The translations under genes and the position numbers were made by a program. This document shows, piece after piece, positions 1-9,385 of a DNA stretch of 64,000 bases. Source of the stretch: Ypsolopha sequella (taxonomy: Eukaryota > Arthropoda > Insecta > Lepidoptera > Ypsolophidae); NCBI GenBank assembly GCA_934047225.1, contig OW204012.1, forward strand, positions 2,852,001-2,916,000. Reading direction: 5' to 3'. Numbering within the stretch: the stretch's first letter is position 1; each line of letters starts with the position of its first letter. The notes under the pieces are model-generated. The model was given only the letters and a program-made list of their open reading frames with translations, searched no databases and was not told where the DNA came from.

Positions 1-390
1 GAATCGTGTCTTGGTTGAGGAGTACTAGTTTATTGATTTCAAGGGCTTCTAAAGCATTCAGTTTTTTGCCTTTATTACAAATGTGAAGGGCTTTGAAATC
101 TTTCTTAGCGTCAAGGGTGTGATTGTCGGAAATCAGATGTTCTGTTCGAAATTCGAAATTCGACATTCGAAGTTCGAATCTGTCTTTTTAAGTCTCCAGC
201 ATCTGCAGTGTTCCTTGATTCTCGTTTTAAAGGATCTGCCTGTCTGGCCTATATACTTTTTATTACATTGAGTGCACGACAGTTCATAAACGCCACTTTT
301 CTGAAAATTTGAAGTTTTATCTTTATTAATGCAGAGTAAGTTTCTTAATGAATGCATAGTGTAAAATGCTGGTTTTGAGATGAGCAATAT
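1..390 (-). pseudogene. Penelope-like retroelement, C-terminal GIY-YIG fragment
   Basis: On the minus strand about 130-387 reads as a GIY-YIG endonuclease-like segment: GVYELSC, a nearby Cys pair, then KKYIGQTGR and an R..EH helix. This is the usual C-terminal nuclease module of Penelope-like elements. A second minus-strand frame from about 175 down to base 1 keeps the family-like tail (an LH..NKGKKL motif and LE..EI pattern), so one frameshift separates the halves. The shift lies beside a short run of TTCGAA-like repeats at 150-180, which probably caused it. There is no reverse transcriptase in view; the element is 5' truncated or continues off the window. It is a dead copy. LINE-borne GIY-YIG domains are a less likely alternative. 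Confidence 0.65.
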
Positions 391-713
391 CCTAGAAACT
401 TTATATTATAATGTATGTTCATTATGTATTGCAAGTTCCACCAAGTGCCAACAATCAACAGTGTAAACATTATACTAGACGTTTAGACGTATATATTAGA
501 CGTTTTTTATAATAATAGACGTTTGTTTCTATATGAAAATATTTGGAACATACAAATATTTCTGCCAAACTGTAATGCAGTTTGCAGGCAGAAAAAAAAA
601 CTCTATTTAATTAAGTCTTATGAATAATAAAAAAAAAAATTTACTGTTTTAATTTACCCTAACAATTACATTTGCTTACACAAAAATAAAAGATCATTAT
701 TTTATCTACATTT
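391..713. other. AT-rich stretch, nothing recognised
   Basis: Low-complexity AT-rich DNA with several poly(A) runs. Its right part is probably the 3' untranslated region of the minus-strand LINE whose stop codon lies near 714. No ORF or repeat structure of note was seen. Confidence 0.5.
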
Positions 714-828
714 AAATATCATATTTCTGCAATATTAATGATCTGAACTTATTTTTAAATATAGAATGGGTTGCATTACATTCTGAGAAGCCAACAGGCA
801 AGGCGTTGAATATTTTTAGTTTCAAGTA

Positions 829-2122
829 CGAGGGGAGGCTGAAAAGTAATCTACCTAACTATGAAAGAAAAGGCGTAACTGGATAGTTTATTTTTATTTT
901 TCTATATAGTCCCCTGCTAATAAAATGCACTTATTACATTTTTCAAATATTGAATTTAAGCCATTAAAAAAAAAAAAAAACGGTTTGTCGTCAAAATAGT
1001 CAGAAACCGCTGTCTTCATTTCGTCATCGGTCATAAACCTTCGTCCCCTGAGGTCTTTCTTGAGAAGTCTAAACAGAAAATAGTCACAGGGGGCTAGATC
1101 TGGACTATAAGGGGGGTGGTCAATGGTTTCGAAGCCATTGTCTTTAATTGCTAGCTTTGTTGTGCGTGCGGTATACACTGGTGCGTTATCGTGCAAAATC
1201 AGAATTCCTTTGCTTAGTTTACCTCGCCGTTTTTCTTTTATTGTCTCTCTTAGTTGATATAATAAGTTTGAGTAATAATCAGCATTCATTGTAGTTTTCT
1301 TCGGTAAATAATCTATGAGCAAAATCCCTTCTGTGTCCCAAAAGATTGTAGCCATAAGTTTACCGGCCGATGGACAGACCTTGAATTTCCGAGGCGGCTT
1401 CTCATCCTTAAATTTCCACTGTAACGACTCTTGCTTACTTTCCGGGTCCCATTGTCGAATCCAAGTCTCATCACATGTTACAATTCTAGAAATTATTTCT
1501 TCCTCTTTCCCTCGACTCATGTCCAAAAACTCTTCGCAACATTTGACACGCCTCTCCATGTCAAATGCAGTCAACATTCTAGGGACCCAACGTGCACTAA
1601 CCTTGGACATGTTCAAATGCTCATGAACTATTTCATTGACTCGGTCTTTACTGACGCCCACATCTCTAGCTATCTCTCACTGCTTCACTCGTCGGTCCTC
1701 TAATATAAATTTTTTCACCCTGGCTACATTTTCATCGGTGACGGCCGAAACTGGTCTTCCTCTACGAGGATCATCTTCGAGGCTCTCACGACCTAATTTA
1801 AACTGCCTTGACCAAAACTTTATAACAAATTCGGAAGAACACGAACTGCCAAACACACGTAACATACGCTGTCTGATCTCCGAAGGCGTATTCCGTTCTT
1901 TAGTCAAAAACTAATCACCGCACGCTGCTCGATTTTATCCATTTTCACTTTTTCTACCGACATGTTCGAAACAATTGTAGGAGACAAATAAACGTCATGC
2001 AATAAACAAATGAATGTAATACATTTTGAAAATAGAATAACAAACGAATATAAATCCATACCAGCCAGCATTATTTTTGTATATATTTCTGACCAAGGAG
2101 ATTACATGTCAGCCGCCCTACG
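829..2122 (-). mobile_element. mariner DNA transposon, about 1.29 kb, TA-flanked
   Basis: Imperfect terminal inverted repeats of about 28 bp bound this element: the left end reads CGAGGGGAGGCTGAAAAG and the right end is its inverted, slightly diverged partner (GGCGGCTGACATGTAATCT read inward). A TA dinucleotide flanks each side (827-828 and 2123-2124), the target duplication of the Tc1/mariner superfamily. Length and the single transposase gene fit mariner. It sits inside the coding region of an older LINE. Confidence 0.9.
894..1963 (-). pseudogene. mariner transposase, disabled by a stop and a frameshift
   Basis: The transposase would cut and paste its own element in the nucleus. Visible catalytic motifs are TCDETW, LHDNAPV and PYSPDLAPCDYF. 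The second and third aspartates are separated by 34 residues, the DD34D spacing of true mariners. The N-terminal helix-turn-helix region is read from about 1907 to 1677. The likely start is the ATG at 1963. Two lesions break it: a one-base loss in a T run near 1908-1913, and an in-frame TGA at 1674-1676 between the N-terminal and catalytic halves. A poly(A) tract at 966-981 has also expanded into a run of phenylalanines near the C-terminus. The copy cannot make an active protein. Confidence 0.92.
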
Positions 2123-2587
2123 TATGTACCTGTTCTTTGATCATAATACTTTTTGAATTTATAAATTTGTAAGGCATTTCTTGCGACTTTTCTAGTGTAA
2201 TGTTTGTGATTCACAGGATTCTTGTACTGATTATCAGGACCAAAATTTTTTAATTGCTATCAAAAATTTTACTTTTTCATGTACAGGAATAATTTTACAG
2301 ATATTAAATTGTTTATTACAGTTACTTTTACGTTTATTTTTTGTATTTTTGTCTACCAATAACTTGAGAAATCTAATTTGTAAACATTTTATTTCATCTA
2401 AGTAAGTTTTGAAAGTTCGACCGTAGCTAGACAAGCCGTATGATATCAATGACTCAACCAGTATTTGCTATCTAAATAAATAAATAAAAATAAATAAATT
2501 AATCATTATCTGGTCGTCAATAGCTAGCCTGGCTACTTGTTTTACTATAGAAGTCAGTTGTTTATTCAGAGTCCATAGTCTATGGTA

Positions 2588-2703
2588 CGGATTCCATACA
2601 CATTAGGAGGCTGTACGCAGGATTTCGAGAAGTTCACTTTGTCTACGGTATCCGACAAGCTGTGGGGCTGTGTATAGCCTCCCAACGTGTATAGAATCCA
2701 TAT
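2588..2703. repeat. short foldback repeat
   Basis: The segment near 2590-2620 (GGATTCCATACACATTAGG) pairs imperfectly with 2668-2703 read inversely, with about 45 bp between the arms. It looks like a small MITE or MITE remnant. Target duplications are not clear. Confidence 0.5.
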
Positions 2704-3589
2704 AGAGTGACAGAGATAGCCGCCATGCTGATGTTTGCTATCTTTTTTTCTCTTGAGCAAAGGATATGGAGTTTCTGAACAATTCGCAGCGTTCTTAATT
2801 CAAAACACTATTCTTCACTGAGTGAGCAAAATCGAATTTTGCTCACTGGTTTTAAGCAACAAAGGCGCGCTTTTCAAGCTAGTGAGGTGAAAAAAATATT
2901 TTATGTTCTGAGCTTTTTAAACGCATTTGATTTTTATAAAAATCTTCATGTAAGAGACGAGCTCATTGTATTATATAAATACCTATATATATATATTTGA
3001 TATTCTTTATTAAATTTAGATTTATTTATTAATATTAGATTTAATTATAATTTTTTCCGTACATTAGTATTTAAAGTAGTAACATTCATAAATTTAACAA
3101 AATCAGTTTTAATTTAGTTTTCAGAGCTTTTATTAATACCCATTAATTTGAATATGTTTTGAGCTACGCAAAAAATTTTTAGTTTGATAGTTCCATGTTG
3201 GGCCCCCAAAACTATGAGAAATAAGCATTAAATATTAAAGTTTGGATACATTCTTTTTTTTATTTATATTTTCATGTTTTCCTTTTTTGTGTGTTAAAAC
3301 TAAACACGTCGTCTTGCTTCGCTCGGCTCCTTATTTTATTTTACATGTAAACCTAACACGAAAAGATTTACTTTCAATCAATCGTTAAAAGAAAACACCA
3401 ATAATAAAAAAAGGGGATCAAATATTGTTTTTGAATACCAAATATTGTTTGCGTATGCCTAAATATAATTCGATAACAACCTTGAATGCCGTTCATTCAT
3501 AATTAATCTGTCCATCAACTAATATAGACGTAATAATTAATATAAAGATAAAACATGAAAAAAAAAATTGTTAATTTAAAAAGTGCACA
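2704..3589. other. AT-rich intergenic DNA, nothing recognised
   Basis: No credible ORF, structural RNA or terminal repeat was seen. Composition is AT-rich with scattered homopolymer runs. Confidence 0.5.
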
Positions 3590-3950
3590 TTAAGAGGCTA
3601 TGCAAATTTTATTTTTGTCACTGTCACTCCAAGCGAAAAATCGCGCAGTGCGAGAGGGGCGGATTCAGGGCAAAAGGGAAAAAAGTTGGTTTTATATTTT
3701 TATTAAAAAAACTAAAATAGCTAGCAAAATCTCAAATATTCAATCTCTAGATATTGTTAAAACACACCTAATAAAATATGTTTGAGTTCTGTATATGGTT
3801 CCTATTCGTCAAACGAGGAGAAAAAGTGTGTTTGAAGACCTCATTTCAACAATTATTTCTATCGAGGAAAATTTATCCAAACATGTTTTCCAATTTCAGA
3901 ACCCTAGATTATATAGTCAAAATGCATATACCAGAAACTGATTATAATTT
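3590..3950 (+). repeat. TTAA-flanked MITE, GAGGC family, copy 1
   Basis: Begins TTAAGAGGCTATGC and shares about 340 bp with 48446-48790, including the segment around TCGCGCAGTG and the stretch near TTTGAGTTCTGTATATGG. Its right end is lost near 3945, where it meets the LINE. In the other copy the right end runs to a CGCC/TTAA junction, so a TTAA target site (piggyBac-like) is likely. Confidence 0.6.
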
Positions 3951-3989
3951 AATAAATAAAACAATAGATCAGTTAGAATTTTAGAGGAC

Positions 3990-5410
3990 CAAATAATATT
4001 GGACCAAATAATTTAGTTTTAAACGCAAAAAAGACAAAGTGTATAAAATTTACGTTACCAAATGTAATTCAAGTGGATGGTAATTTGCTTTTGCAGGGGT
4101 CCAAGCTGGAGTTAGTTAACGAAACAAAGTTTTTAGGCATTACGGTAGACTCTCGTCTTCAGTGGGGTCCCCACATAGAAGCCCTATGTGGTAGACTTAG
4201 TTCGGCCGCATACGCTGTTAGACGCATAAGACAAATTACTGATGTAGATACTGCTAGACTAGTCTATTTTAGTTACTTTCACAGCATTATGTCATACGGC
4301 ATGCTGTTATGGGGTAGAGCCGCGGATACAGACGCAGTCTTTGTTTTGCAGAAGAGAGCAATTCGGGCTATTTATAATATGAAGCACCGGGATTCATTAA
4401 GACAAAAGTTCAAAGAAATTAATATATTAACGGTTCCTTGTGAATATATTTACCAAGTCCTTAGATATGTCAGAAAAAATGTTGAGTCTTTCCCAAGGCT
4501 TGGTAAGCAACATTGTAAGGAGACCAGAAATAAGCATAAACTGGCTTTTCCAAAAATCAGACTCGCTAAGGTGAGTACCTCTTTTGTAGGACATGGTATA
4601 AGATTTTACAATAAACTTCCAAAGGAGGTCCTTACTTTGTCAGAGAATAAGTTTAAACTGTATATTAAGCAGGGCCTATTGAAAAAGGCATATTATAAAA
4701 TAAATGAATATTTGGATGATGGTGAAGCATGGTGTTACAGTGATAATGATACTCGTAGTAAGTTATAATTTAATTAAATAGTATAATTTCTTAACTTATG
4801 ATTCCTCTAAGGTGTAAACATTAATTGATTACAGACTGTAAAAGGAAAAGGACTATATGAGACAGGTAGACAAAGATATATATGTTTTTCTTTTTTTCAT
4901 TAACCTGAATTCCTACTGTCTTGTATTTTCTTATCCCTTGGTTAAAGTAGATATAAGTCATATATTGTATAGTATAAGTTTTATGTTGAAAAAAAGACAT
5001 GATCTTGCTAAGTTTCTTGCCCTTCTTCTTAGCAAGACTAATCGAATGGGCGGAGGTAGGCATGTATTTATATATGTAACCTATTAGTATGTAGTATATA
5101 GGATGGGATTTGGTCGGCCGCCTGGATTCGTGCTGGGGGCTCGGTTGGTGATCATTGAACCTTGTTCCTGGTCCCTGGCCGGGTCTCCGGTATGGGTTCG
5201 GGCGGCTGATTGGATTTTACCTTGTATAATATATATTTTACCTATCATTTTAATCGTAAATATATTGCTACATAAATTAAATAAACCTTTAATTTAGTTC
5301 ATGTACATTTATTATTCTATTACATATATTTTCTTTATTAGATTAAATTTGACGTGTAAAAAGTGTATATATCTATACCTGCTTTGCAAAATAAACTATT
5401 TGAATTTGAA
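3990..5410 (+). mobile_element. 5'-truncated CR1/jockey-like LINE, copy 1
   Basis: Contains the C-terminal part of a reverse-transcriptase ORF (frame open from about 3995, stop at 4766-4768) followed by a 640-bp 3' region. The 3' end is a short TTTGAA repeat after AAATAAACTA, the microsatellite-style tail of CR1-like elements. The 3' region carries a GC-rich imperfect hairpin at about 5113-5226. A second copy of the same family lies at 45285-47955. Confidence 0.8.
3995..4768 (+). pseudogene. LINE reverse transcriptase, thumb and C-terminal part
   Basis: The frame is open for about 255 codons but has no native start: it begins mid-domain at a 5' truncation. Recognisable RT features are KFLGITVDSRLQW (the domain after the active site), RLSSAAYAVRRIRQ, and SYGMLLWG with LQKRAIRAIY. 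The catalytic YxDD box and the endonuclease are missing. Any protein would be inactive. The closest relatives by pattern are insect CR1/jockey-group LINEs; the exact clade was not determined. Confidence 0.8.
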
Positions 5411-5565
5411 TTTGAATTTGTCCCTTAATTAATTCTCACTATCATGATCAAAGACATGGATTGAGCAAAAAATCTAGAAAAATTCCAAATATTCACCAAA
5501 GCTCGAAACATCACGCCAGTTACTCTGTTGGTCCATTACTTAAAACCTGCTTATTTTTCTTCCAG

Positions 5566-5711
5566 CCATAAAAGAGGCAGTAACAGCAACAGATACTTCT
5601 TCCAAAAACCCGACAGTCGTCTCGTATCCAGTTCAAGTGAAACAAGAAATATCTGTAAAGATTGAACCGCTGTATGAGGAGGATGAAGGTCCTGAGAACG
5701 ACTGCTCTAAT
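5566..5711 (+). CDS. zinc-finger gene, internal linker exon A1
   Basis: A 146-bp exon bounded by a polypyrimidine tract with AG acceptor (5564-5565) and an AAT/GTAAGT donor. It starts with two bases of a split codon (phase 1) and ends in phase 0, giving 48 full codons. The product is acidic and of low complexity, with VKQEIS and VKIEP motifs; the latter resembles sumoylation-type sites common in the linkers of insect C2H2 proteins. It probably joins exon 7414-7492 by phase. The 5' part of the gene is not in the window. The donor lies only 20 bp before a TTAA-type MITE. No domain is present in the exon itself; the assignment rests on splice sites, phase and composition. Confidence 0.7.
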
Positions 5712-5730
5712 GTAAGTTCCTGAAGTGCTG

Positions 5731-6345
5731 TTAAGGCGATATGTAAAAGTTTTAGCGTCCCTGTTACTCCATGTGCGAAAAAACCCTCAGTGCGAGAGGG
5801 AAGGATTCGTGGAAAAGTAGCAAAAAGTCGGTTTTTTATTGATATAAAATGTACTATTTCGTTTAACCAGGTCCTAGATATCGTTAAAACCCATCTAATA
5901 AAATATAATTGCAGTCCATATGTCGTTCTAAATTGTCAAACCAACCCCTCTATTCTGTATCTTTAATTGCAAACTGGACTAGGTGCCTATCATCAAAAAC
6001 ATAGCTAAAAACGGAACTTTCAAAATTGCTATTAGTGGTTATTGAACTATTTACGAACTGTGTCGTCACTTCAAGTGCGAACATATCCTTAGACAATCGG
6101 AATTCGATAGTATACCTATGTTTTTGATGATAGGCACCCAGTTCAAACGGCAACTAAAGATACGTAATAGGCCCTCAGGAGAATTGGTGCCGAAAAAGAC
6201 TTCACTTCAATAAATATTTCTATCGAGCCGAATTTCTCCAGTTCTGTTTTAACAGATCCCTAGAAAAAGAATCCAAAAATAATATACTTTTTTATCAAAA
6301 TAATACATTATTTACTGAAGTAGATATGCACGTTCTTAAAGTGTG
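5731..6345 (+). repeat. TTAA-flanked MITE, GGCGATATG family, copy 1 (interrupted)
   Basis: Starts TTAAGGCGATATG and matches 27471-27893 along its length, except that another MITE (about 5945-6176) is inserted after GTCAAACC. Its right end is degraded near 6345. A third, truncated copy is at 57079-57195. Confidence 0.7.
5945..6176. repeat. foldback MITE, CCTATTATGTATC family, copy 1
   Basis: Inverted ends of about 50 bp (a TAGGTGCCTATCATC block at the left and GATGATAGGCACCC at the right) around a centre with GTGTCGTCACTTCAAGTGCG. Two more copies are at 13092-13345 and 58785-59012. Short peptides readable through the three copies are by-products of the repeat. Confidence 0.75.
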
Positions 6346-6456
6346 TGGATGTGATCGAACGCGTTCCCAAATGCAAAACTTGTAATTGTTTTGTTTTATA
6401 TAGAAAGGATTAATTAGGCGACCATAGTTTAATGATTTCGCTCAGATTAAATTATG

Positions 6457-6960
6457 TTAAGGTGTGTTAATTCGAAAACCATTTCGAGGTTTAGGTTTGT
6501 TACAATTCGACTGACGACGACCACAAGTGGGTCGAAATATATATCGATTACAAGTGATACTTTTTTATTTATATTCATAATTTATTTTAAAATAATTAAA
6601 GGTTTAATAAACCGTATTTTAGAACTTGTGATCTAAAAAACCTTATGATGATGAATATTTTTACGAAAAAGCTGCAGCTTCCATTTGCCTTCGTGTGACG
6701 TCACCTGAGAAGTGGCTGTTTAGAAATGTGTCCTTTGCTATCAAGATAAAATTTGTAATAATTTACTTCCGACTGATTCGACAGATGAGTAGACAGACAG
6801 CGACAGACCACTTTTTTTTACAAGAAATCACACATCAAAATCAGTATAATGTCTAAAATTTTGAAATGACGTCATATCAGACAATTCTTTAAAAAATCAT
6901 AAAAAATAAATATTAAATTTTTATACCAAAATAATTAAAACTATGTCCTAAAAAGACACC
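6457..6960 (+). repeat. TTAA-ended repeat, left arm of an inverted pair
   Basis: Starts TTAAGGTGTGTTAATTCG and matches the inverted sequence at 8935-9385 over about 450-500 bp, including a TGACGTCA-like block and the ATGATGATGAATATT block. The two copies diverge after ATGTCCTAAAA. Confidence 0.65.
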
Positions 6961-7126
6961 TTTAAAGTTGTTGTACAAAGTAATGTATAAAATAACACAA
7001 GTCTGCTAAAAAAACCTTACTAACATTGAACTGTTATCGCCTAATTCCATAAAGCACATTCATCTAATACTTTTTAGTCAAAAATAATAAAAACAATAAT
7101 AAGTATAGAATTAAATTAAACTTCAG

Positions 7127-7215
7127 GATAATTCATGATTTATATAAAAACCGCTCACCTCTGCTTTCCCGATCATAACACGTATTGAGATAAGCCGTTT
7201 TTATATAAATTAACA
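7127..7215. repeat. short relative of the 43.8-kb palindrome
   Basis: The ends (TTTATATAAAAACCGCTCAC and AGCCGTTTTTATATAAAT) and the inner TTTCCCGATCATAACACG block match the outer part of the palindrome at 43799-44054. The long inner arms are missing here. Confidence 0.55.
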
Positions 7216-7413
7216 ATAATAAGTTTTGCATTTCCACGGTAAAAGTTGCTCGTAAGGACGAGTACTACCGCCAGTTTCCGGCTTCCGCAACATTATATTA
7301 ACACCCAGTATGGACGGAGATGTGTAAGTGAGAGGTGGATAGAACGGTCGCCTTCAGTTCCCAAAGTCTTTTGATTTGGGTTATAGATGAAAAATTGCGT
7401 GTTTTGTTGTCAG

Positions 7414-7492
7414 AACGCTCAAGATTTTCTCGAGGTGGAAGTCGCAGCGTTCAATGATCCGAAAATCGCAACACCAGCGACCGTGGCCTCAG
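7414..7492 (+). CDS. zinc-finger gene, internal exon B1
   Basis: A 79-bp exon between a TTGTCAG acceptor and a TCAG/GTAAGG donor. It enters in phase 0 and leaves in phase 1, coding 26 residues starting NAQDFLEVEV. Exon 25416-25491 has the same phases and a similar start (NIQDYLDIG), so the two look like paralogous modules. Its phase-1 exit fits both the finger exon at 11484 and exon A2 at 22272. It lies between the two inverted TTAA-ended repeats at 6457-6960 and 8935-9385. No known domain. Confidence 0.7.
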
Positions 7493-7514
7493 GTAAGGAA
7501 CAGACGATGATAAC

Positions 7515-7895
7515 GGGTGTAATTCAATTCAATTCAATATTTTTATTTCAGACAAATGTCCACAGAGTATTAGTAACCAGTAACTTAATTACTGTTTAAA
7601 TATTATTATTCCTTTTCTCACTTTTATTTTTTGTGTTGAATTTTACACGTCCTTCTGCGCCTTTATTTGATTTTTTTCTTAAATTACGTCCTCTGTCTGG
7701 GGTATGCTGAAAATCAGCGCTGCTCGATTTCTATGCGATCGGCAGCTTTGCTGATCATGCTACCATTTGCCAGAAATGTCTGAAACTTTTTTTTTCTTCT
7801 ATTTTTAACCTATGTATATTTTTAATGTGTTTAGTTTTAAGTATTTTTTTGGCAATAAACCTTTTTTACTTTACTTTACTTTACTTTAATTGGTA
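7515..7895 (+). repeat. LINE-like 3' tails and microsatellites
   Basis: Contains an ATTCA repeat at about 7519-7545 and, near 7850, a GGCAATAAACC polyadenylation-like end followed by a TTTAC repeat to 7888. These look like two short LINE 3' tails; no coding part is left. Confidence 0.4.
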
Positions 7896-7903
7896 TGTTA
7901 TAA

Positions 7904-8065
7904 AAGCCAGTTATGAAGGCTTTAATTTTTGTTTTAGTGCTGTCAAAACTAAATTTTCTTCGAAGCAAAATAGTCCTTATGAGTTATTGTTAGAAGCTAA
8001 ATTACTTTGGAAAATTTTAAGCTTTGACAGTACTAAAACTAAAATTAAAGCCTTCAGAATTGGCT
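7904..8065. repeat. foldback MITE, GAAGGCTTTAATTTT family, copy 1
   Basis: Inverted ends GAAGGCTTTAATTTT and AAAATTAAAGCCTTC enclose about 110 bp. A second copy is at 30639-30799. Confidence 0.7.
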
Positions 8066-8162
8066 TTGATAGGTACAAAATGGTTAATTAACTATAGTAT
8101 ACCTAGTCCAGCCAAAAGTTCTGTGACTCACGTTCAATTTGATATTTTTCATCCCAGACTGG

Positions 8163-8389
8163 CCCCCGGTTTCTGAAAGGCCAATCAATGTTAACAGTAG
8201 ATTAAAAAATAATTATCTGCGGATTAAGCCAGAAAAAGTGGGAATTTTACATTGAAATCAAAAATTAACTAAGTTAATTATTGATTCATCACTATTCAGA
8301 CTTCATATATGCTTTATTTTCACCGTTATTTGCGGTTAAAGTTTTTTTAATCTGCTTTTAACTTTGATTGGCCTTTCAGAAACCGGGGG
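8163..8389. repeat. foldback MITE, CCCCCGG family, copy 1
   Basis: Terminal inverted repeats CCCCCGGTTTCTGAAAGG, extending to about 44 bp. A nearly identical 227-bp copy lies at 13850-14076. Confidence 0.85.
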
Positions 8390-8443
8390 TGAATCTAGTA
8401 AAATTATATAATGGAATTTGTTGCATAGGTAATAGTCACTATA

Positions 8444-8846
8444 ATAGTAGTTTATGATACAAGGGCGCAAAGGAATAAATTACGAGGACGATTTAAAACA
8501 TGAGTGTAGCGAGTGTTTTAAACGTAACCGAGTAATTTATTGCTCTTACGCCCGTGTATCATACTACGTTTTTCAATGCATAGCGTGAGGAAATAAAACA
8601 AATATAATTTTGTGAACTTTAAATTGTAATTGGCTCAAAAGGACTGTATCCAGAGCCGTTAAACAGTGGAAAAAAAGTGTGACATTTATGGTACACAGGA
8701 AAGGCTGCAGGTTAGCCAACCATTGTAAATAAATTTAAAAAAATAATAATAATAAAGCCCTAGGGCAAAATAATCGACTTTCTGTTCGGTTTTGATGCAT
8801 AAAAAGTGGGCCTTTACGAGCACATGCATTGAAAAAAATATTGTAG
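8444..8846 (+). repeat. dispersed MITE, AAGGGCG family, copy 1
   Basis: About 400 bp, starting TAGTAGTTTATGATACAAGG and ending GAGCACATGCATTGAAAA, with an internal palindromic part around GTTTTAAACGTAACCGAG. Other copies: 25003-25390, 59889-60240 and 62822-63186. Non-coding; superfamily not determined. Confidence 0.8.
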
Positions 8847-8934
8847 CTGCTTAAAGCAAATTAAAATTTTAACAAAACTATCCTTGAAGCAGTCCGAAGC
8901 CGATATCTTAAAATATGCGACATAATTCCCATAG

Positions 8935-9385
8935 CTTAATTTTTAAAAGATTTTATTTTTAATTTTTTTTGGAGAATTTACGTCATTTTAGGACATGGTT
9001 TTCATTATTTTGCTATATATATTGACCATTATTTTTTTATGATTTTTTAAAGAATTGTCCGATGACCTTGTCACTTGAGAATTTTAGACATTATACTGAT
9101 TGTGATGTGTGATTGCTTATAAAAAAAGTGGTCTGTCTCTGTCTGTCTACTCATCTGTCATCTAGCTGTCAAATTAGTCTGAAGCAAATTATTATAAATT
9201 TATCTTGATAGCAAAGGACACATTTCTAAACAGCCATTAATCAAGTGACGTCACACAAGGGCAAATGGAAGTTGCAGCTTTTTCGTAAAAATATTCATCA
9301 TCATGAGGTTTTTTAGACCAAAACTTCGAAAATACGGCTTTTTAAACCTAAATATCGAAATGGTTTTCGAATTAACACACCTTAA
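8935..9385 (-). repeat. TTAA-ended repeat, right arm of an inverted pair
   Basis: Inverted homologue of 6457-6960. It ends CGAATTAACACACC followed by TTAA at 9382-9385. Together the arms could be the ends of one 2.9-kb TTAA element, or two independent opposite insertions. Confidence 0.65.

Larger units (their letters stand above)
714..2449 (-). pseudogene. non-LTR retrotransposon RT C-terminus, split by a mariner
   Basis: Minus-strand 2449-2234 encodes a LINE reverse-transcriptase C-terminal segment (SYGLSSYG, then a conserved LQIRFLKLLVDK helix). A one-base frameshift near 2240 leads to a second segment ending at 2125. The same frame resumes on the far side of the mariner at 826 and runs to a stop near 714, with an IFNALP motif and an FKNKFRSLI helix. 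Skipping the mariner and one TA copy gives a continuous frame across the junction. The pattern suggests a jockey/CR1-like element. The 5' part is missing (ends near 2450-2475) and the copy is inactive. Confidence 0.7.

Noticed and set aside
5950..6153. Similar small ORFs at 5950, 13147 and 58790
   Set aside because: All are readings of the same foldback MITE family, on either strand; not a gene family.
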